DNA of 10,285 nt from assembly GCA_050954505.1 (NCBI GenBank), contig JBPBPY010000108.1:1-10285 (forward strand), given 5' to 3'. Positions 6,016 to 10,285 of the stretch are shown here, piece by piece. The translations under genes and the position numbers were made by a program. Origin of the DNA: JAQGMO01 sp050954505 (GTDB lineage: Bacteria > Pseudomonadota > Gammaproteobacteria > Burkholderiales > Burkholderiaceae_D). Each line of letters starts with the position of its first letter. Position 1 is the stretch's first letter. Under the pieces are notes generated by a model. It was not told the origin of the DNA. It searched no databases and was given only the letters and a program-made list of their open reading frames with translations.

Positions 6016-7205
6016 CTGGCACCACCCTTGAGTTGCTGGGCCAGGCCGATCAGCCTGCCGTCCTCGATGCCGCTGGCGGCAAGCCAATCGATGACCGGCC
6101 TGGCTGCCGCCAGGTCCTTGTTGGCCAGGGCGGCTTCGAGCAGGATGCGCGCATCGACCGGTTCACGCTGTACCTGCCAGTTCAACTTGGCCAATTCGAG
6201 TGCCTTCCTGGGATCATGACGGATGTACAGTTCAAAGCGCGCTTCTTCCTGTTGATGAACGGTGTCGCCGCGCAATTGCGCGGCATGAAAACGGGCGGCC
6301 AGGGTTTCTTCCCGCAATGGCGCGCTCGGCAGTCCGAGGATGCGCTCAGCCAATGCCAGGCGCAGCAGCAAGCCATCCGATGGAATCTTGTCCTTGAGCA
6401 TGGCAACCACTTCTGCAGGCCGGTTCTGGTCGAGCAGGAAATCGGCATAGGCCGCCAGCAGGAAGGTGTCGGTGATATGCAGCGCCAGGGCTTGCTTGTA
6501 GTGCCGTTCGGCTTGCGTGTTGCGTCCGCGCCGCTGGGCCATTTCGGCCAGCCTCGTCAGCACCCACAGGCGCACGGCCGGGTCGGCCTGCGGGGTTTGG
6601 GCCAGGGTATCGCCAAGTGTCTGGTAAGCCGCAGCCAGATGGCCATTCAAGCCATCGACAGCGGCGCCGCATGCCACTGCCACAAGTTGATTGCGCCCAT
6701 CGGCGAGCATGGCCTGGCAATCAATGCGCGCCGCGTCATATCGGGCCTGGACAAAGTGGATGGTTGCACGCAGTGCACGCGCCTGGGCATTCGCCGGTTC
6801 GCGCAGGATCACTGCATCAAGATCGACCAGCGCACCGGCAAAGTCGTGGTTGAACTGGCGCAGTGCTGCACGCATGACCTGCACCTCGGTAGGCGGTTGT
6901 GGCATGTCCCACCATGGCGCCAGCACGGCCTGGGCATAACCAAGGAAGCGCGGGTCACCTTCCTGTGCGACCTGGCCATAATAACGCTGCGCCAGCTGCA
7001 CGGCGATGGCGGCATTGCCAGGGTCGGCATTCAATTGCTGGCGCAGGGCGGCAATATCGCGCGCCAGCGGATCATTCGGTTTGAACGGCAGGCGCTCAAG
7101 GACTTCACGGTCCGATTTCGGCACATGCGGTGCGGCAAATGTGGCACCATGTGCCAGCATGATCGTGACCAGCAGGACGAGCCTGAAACAATTCCGGGTT
7201 TTCAT
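6012..7205 (-). CDS. Exported tetratricopeptide-repeat protein, function unknown
   Basis: This is a 397-residue protein with a signal peptide (positive MKTRNCFR, hydrophobic 9-20, likely cleavage after ATFA at 24) and no later membrane segment, so probably periplasmic. The rest is nearly all amphipathic helices rich in Ala, Leu, Arg and Gln. TPR-like pairs are visible at about 111-140, 146-170, 214-242 and 248-272; the pattern ALRQFNHDFAGALVDLDAVILREPANAQAR is typical. TPR arrays bind proteins or peptides, and no catalytic motif is visible. It is the first gene of a two-gene operon with the HupE/UreJ-like gene: its TGA overlaps the next ATG by 4 nt. It may serve as partner or assembly factor for that membrane protein. 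The ATG at 7205 has no obvious Shine-Dalgarno site. Confidence 0.82.
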   Translation of the reverse strand: MKTRNCFRLVLLVTIMLAHGATFAAPHVPKSDREVLERLPFKPNDPLARDIAALRQQLNADPGNAAIAVQLAQRYYGQVAQEGDPRFLGYAQAVLAPWWDMPQPPTEVQVMRAALRQFNHDFAGALVDLDAVILREPANAQARALRATIHFVQARYDAARIDCQAMLADGRNQLVAVACGAAVDGLNGHLAAAYQTLGDTLAQTPQADPAVRLWVLTRLAEMAQRRGRNTQAERHYKQALALHITDTFLLAAYADFLLDQNRPAEVVAMLKDKIPSDGLLLRLALAERILGLPSAPLREETLAARFHAAQLRGDTVHQQEEARFELYIRHDPRKALELAKLNWQVQREPVDARILLEAALANKDLAAARPVIDWLAASGIEDGRLIGLAQQLKGGAR

Positions 7206-7250
7206 TCAGTGGTTCGCTAGAGTCGGCCAGGGAGCGAACACGGGATGGCA

Positions 7251-7280
7251 ATCATAGCAACAAGCAGGAGCGGCATGCAA
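7251..7280 (-). promoter_or_regulatory. Predicted promoter of the TPR/HupE-like operon
   Basis: On the minus strand, TATGAT (7251-7256, 5 of 6) is preceded by TGC, giving an extended -10. An 18-nt spacer separates it from TTGCAT (7275-7280, only 3 of 6). Transcription would start near 7244, about 40 nt before the TPR start codon. Confidence 0.45.
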
Positions 7281-7446
7281 CGCAAGTCCAGTTCACCAAG
7301 GTTGAATTAATATCAAGACCCATGTCAACATGTACGCCAAAATGGCGTTGGGAAGGAAGGCAAGCCGGCATTGCCGTTTTTGCCAATCGCCTCAATCGTT
7401 GTTCCAGACTGCTGTTATCAATTACTTATAAGGACGAAAGAATAAA

Positions 7447-7689
7447 ATGAAAAAACTGCTCGCTACCCTCGTTGCTGGTCTGTTCTCGTTGTCCGCTTTC
7501 GCTGCTTCGGATATGGCTGCGCCAATGGCGCAAGGCGATTCGGCATCGACTTCTGCCACCGACTCCGCTGCCCCAATGAAGACCAGCAAGGCCAAGCGCT
7601 CCAAGAAAGTCAATGCCTCAAACAGCCAGGCACCAAACGATGCCAAGGCTTCGCCGGCATCGGGCGCTGCTGAAACCCCACGCAAGTAA
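7447..7689 (+). CDS. Small exported Ala/Ser/Lys-rich protein of unknown function
   Basis: This is an 80-residue protein with a textbook signal peptide: MKK, a hydrophobic core and likely cleavage after AFA at residue 19. The mature part of about 61 residues is low-complexity, rich in Ala, Ser, Pro and Lys, with a basic patch KTSKAKRSKK in the middle and no cysteine. It is probably disordered and periplasmic. AAGGA at 7430-7434 is the ribosome site, 12 nt before the ATG. The layout recalls acid-shock protein Asr of enterics (signal peptide plus basic Ala-rich tail), but similarity is compositional only and I assign no function. It is divergent from the TPR operon. The predicted terminator at 7837-7862 probably ends its transcript. 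Confidence 0.7.
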   Translation: MKKLLATLVAGLFSLSAFAASDMAAPMAQGDSASTSATDSAAPMKTSKAKRSKKVNASNSQAPNDAKASPASGAAETPRK

Positions 7690-7717
7690 TCCAGGCAGGA
7701 TCGGCCAGCCGCGTGGC

Positions 7718-7734
7718 GCACTGCATTCCAGTGC
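7718..7734 (+). other. Hairpin just after the small exported protein gene
   Basis: GCACTG and CAGTGC form a perfect 6-bp stem with a 5-nt loop, 29 nt after the stop codon. No T-tract follows, so it is not an intrinsic terminator. It could protect the mRNA 3' end or belong to the larger structured region downstream. Confidence 0.35.
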
Positions 7735-7759
7735 AGCCAGTGGCACCGGTCTGCGTATT

Positions 7760-7833
7760 GGTACGATGCCGGTCAATGTTGTCGGCAATTGCTCCGTACC
7801 GGTCGACAGCGTGATGGAAACATCACGCCGACC
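7760..7833 (+). ncRNA. Structured RNA segment, possible leader element or small RNA
   Basis: Two strong consecutive foldings are visible. The first pairs GGTACG (7760-7765) with CGTACC (7795-7800) and encloses GCCG/CGGC (7768-7771 with 7783-7786). The second pairs GGTCG (7801-7805) with CGACC (7829-7833), has an ACA bulge, then an 8-bp stem GCGTGATG/CATCACGC capped by a GAAA tetraloop (7817-7820). An intrinsic terminator follows directly. It could be a 3'-UTR-derived sRNA, an attenuator for the DUF192 gene, or plain 3' UTR. I do not recognise a known RNA family. Confidence 0.35.
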
Positions 7834-7836
7834 ATC

Positions 7837-7862
7837 AAAGCAGGCTCAGCCTGCTTTTTTTT
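7837..7862 (+). terminator. Intrinsic terminator between the small exported gene and the DUF192 gene
   Basis: GCAGGC (7840-7845), loop TCA, GCCTGC (7849-7854), then eight T; the AAA before the stem can pair with the first three T. It reads on the plus strand and ends only 38 nt before the chosen DUF192 start. Confidence 0.85.
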
Positions 7863-7900
7863 CGTTTATCATGGCGAGCAATTTCCACGCCCCTCGGACC

Positions 7901-8380
7901 ATGATGCCTACTTTCCCCCTCCTGCGCCTTGTTCCTGCGCTGCTTTGTTCGGTTGCTGCCATGGCGACGCTGGCCAGCAGCAATGCCGTTGCCCAACAGC
8001 GCTTTCCCGTCATACCACTGACTGCCGGCATGTATGTCATTCATGCGGAAGTTGCCGCCCGCGAAGCCGAGCGGGAAGAAGGCCTGATGTTCAGGGAAAA
8101 AATGGGCGCCGGCGAAGGCATGGTTTTCATTTTCGATGCGCCGGCCACCACCTGCATGTGGATGAAGAACACCTTGCTGCCGCTCTCGGTTGCCTTCATC
8201 GATGAAACCGGCAAGGTCATCAACATCGAAGACATGAAGCCGCAAACCCTGGACTCCCATTGCACCGCACGTCCGGCGCGCTATGCACTGGAAATGAATC
8301 TTGGCTGGTTCAAGCAAAAGAACATCAAGCCGGGCTCGATGATTGGCGGCCTGCCCGGACAGGTCAAGATGGCACAGTAA
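7901..8380 (+). CDS. Exported DUF192 (UPF0127) family protein
   Basis: This is a 159-residue protein. Residues 1-31 form a signal peptide (hydrophobic LLRLVPALLCSVAAMATLA, likely cleavage after AVA). The DUF192 domain fills the rest. Visible family hallmarks are the EEGLMFRE segment (59-66), GMVFIFD (73-79), CMWMKNTLLPL (85-95), IDETGKVINIEDMKP (100-114), the second cysteine in SHC (119-121) and ALEMNLGWF (129-137). The biochemical function of the family is unknown, so none is assigned. C85 and C121 could form a disulphide in the periplasm (inference). The start is uncertain: 7901 and 7904 both give the signal peptide, and 7871 would add ten residues and begin 8 nt after the terminator T-tract. 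None has a strong ribosome site. No promoter is evident between the upstream terminator and the start. Confidence 0.88.
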   Translation: MMPTFPLLRLVPALLCSVAAMATLASSNAVAQQRFPVIPLTAGMYVIHAEVAAREAEREEGLMFREKMGAGEGMVFIFDAPATTCMWMKNTLLPLSVAFIDETGKVINIEDMKPQTLDSHCTARPARYALEMNLGWFKQKNIKPGSMIGGLPGQVKMAQ

Positions 8381-8719
8381 TCGGCTGGCCGGGCAGTGCT
8401 GGAATCTGTCCTGGCCAAAATGGCTTGCTGAAGTACGCACCCGGTTGACCAGAACAGCGCATGTGGACACATGCTGTATCTGAGATCCGGTGCAGCCAGA
8501 GTAGGAAATCGATCACGGCAAGGAACACGTGCCTGGAGCAATCGAGTGCAGGTAATCGCATGCAGGCAGCGGCTTGATGCCTGGCATCCAAAACAAAAAA
8601 CCCGCCGGCGCGCGCCTTGCGGGTTCATGCAATTAACCGTCTGCCTTGCTTCCTGCTACACCAGCGCCCTCTTTGCTGGCAGTTGCATCCCAACAAGCAA
8701 GGTCAGGCGAAAAACAGGG
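8381..8719. other. Convergent intergenic region between the DUF192 gene and rpsT
   Basis: I see no gene in these 339 bases. The rpsT terminator lies at 8595-8625. A short hairpin CAGGCA/TGCCTG (8563-8583, 9-nt loop) sits beside it without a T-tract. No clear terminator for the plus-strand DUF192 transcript was found. A long plus-strand frame starting at 8471 runs through and across rpsT and is a shadow of it. Confidence 0.55.
8595..8625 (-). terminator. Intrinsic terminator of rpsT
   Basis: Read on the minus strand, AACCCGC pairs with GCGGGTT around a 13-nt loop that contains the self-complementary GGCGCGCGCC, followed by a run of six T. It lies about 95 nt after the rpsT stop codon. It is one-directional, because the plus-strand side has no T-tract. 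Confidence 0.85.
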
Positions 8720-8983
8720 TTATGCCAATGCCTTGATGGCGGCATTCAGACGGCTCTTGTGGCGAGCTGCCTTGTTCTTGTGCACGATCTTTTTGTCGGC
8801 GATGCTGTCGATGGTCGAGATCGAGGACAGGAAAACCTTGGCTGCTGCATCCTTGTCGCCGGCTTCGATCGCCTTGCGCACGGCCTTGATGGCGGTACGG
8901 AATTCCGAGCGCTGGCTCGAATTGTGTGCATTTTGTACTACTGCTTGACGGGCGCGTTTGCGCGCCTGTGCGGTATTTGCCAT
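8720..8983 (-). CDS. rpsT: 30S ribosomal protein S20
   Basis: S20 is a primary 16S rRNA-binding protein of the small subunit. The 87-residue length equals E. coli S20. The sequence starts MANTAQARKRARQ and has the long basic helices expected, with the conserved segments SEFRTAIKAVRKAI, DKKIVHKNKAARHKSRLN and the C-terminal AAIKAL. AGGA lies about 7 nt before the ATG at 8983. It has its own promoter and terminator, so it is monocistronic. Divergence from murJ is, from memory, common in betaproteobacteria. S20 is reported to repress its own translation in E. coli; the leader of about 70 nt here could allow this, but nothing in the sequence proves it. Confidence 0.98.
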   Translation of the reverse strand: MANTAQARKRARQAVVQNAHNSSQRSEFRTAIKAVRKAIEAGDKDAAAKVFLSSISTIDSIADKKIVHKNKAARHKSRLNAAIKALA

Positions 8984-9060
8984 GGAGATATCCTAAAACG
9001 TGGTCGGATGCGTTCGCAAGTACCTTCGGCAATGCGACACAGAATTCAATAAAGTCCGCA

Positions 9061-9089
9061 ATTATAAGTGCATTTCGGGAATCAGGCAA
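9061..9089 (-). promoter_or_regulatory. Predicted sigma70 promoter of rpsT
   Basis: On the minus strand, TTGCCT (9084-9089, 4 of 6) is separated by 17 nt from a perfect TATAAT (9061-9066). Transcription would start near 9054 and give a leader of about 70 nt. This is the best promoter in the window and fits a highly expressed ribosomal protein gene. Confidence 0.75.
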
Positions 9090-9214
9090 TCAGCATTTGT
9101 CTGGGCTGTCCATAAACTGCGCAATGGAAATCCGCCAGGCAAATACCCTGATCACCAGATGCTGACGCGTCCAGCCTGGGGTGATGGGCGCAGCAAGCCG
9201 CGCCGGCGTGGCCC

Positions 9215-9251
9215 GGTTTGCAGCCCCGGTTTGCAGCCCCGGTTGCAGCCC
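9215..9251. repeat. 13-bp tandem direct repeat upstream of murJ
   Basis: GGTTTGCAGCCCC occurs twice head-to-tail (9215-9227 and 9228-9240), followed by a third shorter copy GGTTGCAGCCC (9241-9251). It ends about 70 nt before the murJ start. It could be a slippage product or tandem binding sites. Confidence 0.8.
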
Positions 9252-9305
9252 GTTTCACATCCATGGGATCAGTGCGCAGTCACCTGGCGGCCACCTCGCT
9301 TCCTC

Positions 9306-9311
9306 TATAAT
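9306..9311 (+). promoter_or_regulatory. Consensus -10 hexamer of murJ, next to the start codon
   Basis: TATAAT ends 8 nt before the murJ ATG, and the nearest -35 candidate is poor (CTGGCG, 9284-9289, 16-nt spacer, 3 of 6). Transcription from it would begin at or within a couple of bases of the ATG. No Shine-Dalgarno sequence lies between, so the mRNA may be leaderless. Confidence 0.5.
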
Positions 9312-9319
9312 GCCGCTCC

Positions 9320-10285
9320 ATGAACTTGCATAAAACACTCGCCGCAATTACCGGCATGACAATGTTGTCCCGGGTGACCGGCCTGATACGGGAATTCCTG
9401 ATCGCCCGCGCCTTTGGCGCCTCGTCGTCCACCGACGCTTTCTTCATTGCCTTTCGCATTCCGAATCTGCTGCGGCGACTGTTTGCCGAAGGAGCCTTCT
9501 CGCAAGCGTTTGTTCCCATCCTGGCCGAATACAAGAACCAGAAAGGCATCGAAGCGACCCGGCAAATGTCCGATCGTGTGGCCACCCTTTTGGTCTGGAC
9601 CCTGCTTGCCACCTGCATCCTCGGCATTGCCGGCGCGCCGTTTGTCGTCCATGTCATGGCGACCGGACTCGGCGCGCAGACGCCGGCCTACCAGGTCACG
9701 GTCAACATGACGCAAATCATGTTTCCCTACATCCTGTTCATGTCGCTGGTGGCGCTGGCAGGAGGCATTCTCAACACCTGGCGGCAATTCAAGATCCCGG
9801 CAATCACGCCAGTGCTGCTGAACCTGTCGTTCATCGGCGCATCGCTGTTCCTTGCGCCATTGATGAAACAACCGATCTATGCCCTGGCCATTGCCGTGGT
9901 CGTCGGCGGCATCCTGCAACTGGCGATCCAGATTCCGGCGCTGCAGAAAATCGGCATGCTGCCACGTATTTCGCTCAACCCGGCCAGCGCCTTGGCCGAC
10001 CTGGGCGTGCGGCGCGTGCTGCGCCAGATGGTGCCGGCCACTTTTGCCGTCTCGGTGGCGCAGATCAGCCTGATCATCAATACCAATATCGCTTCGCATC
10101 TGCAGCACGGCAGTGTCTCGTGGCTGTCGTATGCCGACCGCCTGATGGAATTGCCAACCGGTCTGCTGGGTGTGGGCCTGGGCACCATCTTGCTGCCCAG
10201 CCTGTCGAAGGCGCATGCCGATGGCGACCCGCAGGAATATGCTGCCCTGCTCGTCTGGGGCATGCGCCTGACCTTCCTTCTTGCT
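9320..10285 (+). CDS. murJ: Lipid II flippase MurJ (N-terminal 322 codons, cut by window edge)
   Basis: MurJ (formerly MviN) is an inner-membrane MOP-superfamily flippase that moves lipid II across the membrane for peptidoglycan synthesis. The 322 visible residues cover about two thirds of a protein usually near 510. The N-terminus MNLHKTLAAITGMTMLSRVTGL is typical. Charged residues shown to be essential in E. coli are present: R18, R24, D39 and R52, with R274 in SYADRLMELP corresponding to E. coli R270. FAEGAFSQAFVPILAEY (55-71) and GVGLGTILLPSLSKA (284-298) are strong family signatures. The chosen ATG gives the exact family N-terminus although no Shine-Dalgarno site precedes it. Confidence 0.97.
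   Translation, partial: MNLHKTLAAITGMTMLSRVTGLIREFLIARAFGASSSTDAFFIAFRIPNLLRRLFAEGAFSQAFVPILAEYKNQKGIEATRQMSDRVATLLVWTLLATCILGIAGAPFVVHVMATGLGAQTPAYQVTVNMTQIMFPYILFMSLVALAGGILNTWRQFKIPAITPVLLNLSFIGASLFLAPLMKQPIYALAIAVVVGGILQLAIQIPALQKIGMLPRISLNPASALADLGVRRVLRQMVPATFAVSVAQISLIINTNIASHLQHGSVSWLSYADRLMELPTGLLGVGLGTILLPSLSKAHADGDPQEYAALLVWGMRLTFLLA

Larger units (their letters stand above)
8984..9319. other. Divergent regulatory region between rpsT and murJ
   Basis: These 336 bases hold the rpsT promoter and leader (minus strand), a 13-bp tandem repeat (9215-9251) and a perfect TATAAT right before murJ (plus strand). The frames crossing it have no recognisable product. Confidence 0.6.

Noticed and set aside
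6033..7220. 395-codon plus-strand open frame
   Set aside because: It is antisense to the TPR gene, which has a signal peptide, repeats and a coupled downstream gene; the antisense product has none of these.
7690..7862. 4.5S (SRP) RNA or 6S RNA as identity of the structured segment
   Set aside because: The conserved SRP tetraloop and asymmetric loop sequence is absent, and the segment is too short and lacks the long bulged stem of 6S RNA.
7613..7900. N-terminal extension of the DUF192 frame by up to 96 codons
   Set aside because: The extension overlaps the previous gene and crosses a strong terminator and hairpins. A normal signal peptide starts at 7901.
8471..8600. Possible tRNA or tRNA-like fragment after the DUF192 gene
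   Set aside because: Some stretches recall a tRNA, but no cloverleaf with a T-arm and acceptor stem can be drawn.
9305..10216. 303-codon minus-strand open frame
   Set aside because: It is antisense to murJ, whose family identity is certain. The product is a Gln/Arg/His-rich shadow.

Overview
The window looks like ordinary chromosomal DNA of a betaproteobacterium, most likely Burkholderiales and probably Oxalobacteraceae. This is inferred from the protein sequences, the moderately high GC content and the gene neighbourhoods: cspD-like gene divergent from clpS-clpA, icd divergent from rluE, and rpsT divergent from murJ. No mobile element, CRISPR array, rRNA or tRNA was seen. Both ends cut through genes: clpA on the left and murJ on the right.

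Layout from left to right. clpA (partial) and clpS lie on the minus strand with a 4-nt stop/start overlap and encode the AAA+ unfoldase of the ClpAP protease and its N-degron adaptor. A CspD-like cold-shock gene points away from them, and its long leader faces the clpS promoter. Its transcript meets the one from icd (NADP-isocitrate dehydrogenase, minus strand) at a perfect 42-bp palindromic terminator that can work in both directions. icd is divergent from rluE, a 23S rRNA pseudouridine synthase, as in E. coli.

Next comes a minus-strand pair with a 4-nt overlap. The first gene encodes an exported TPR-repeat protein. The second encodes a HupE/UreJ-family membrane protein with an exported N-terminal domain that carries a canonical EF-hand loop. 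No hydrogenase or urease gene is in view, so the substrate is unknown. This pair is the least understood functional unit here. Divergent from it is a small exported Ala/Ser/Lys-rich protein. A strongly structured stretch and an intrinsic terminator follow it and end just before the start of an exported DUF192 protein.

The right end holds rpsT (ribosomal protein S20, minus strand) with a good sigma70 promoter and a terminator. Divergent from it is murJ, the lipid II flippase, whose perfect -10 hexamer lies so close to its ATG that the mRNA may be leaderless. Most genes are housekeeping. The points worth a second look are the TPR/HupE pair, the structured leader before the DUF192 gene, the murJ start and several regulatory dyads.
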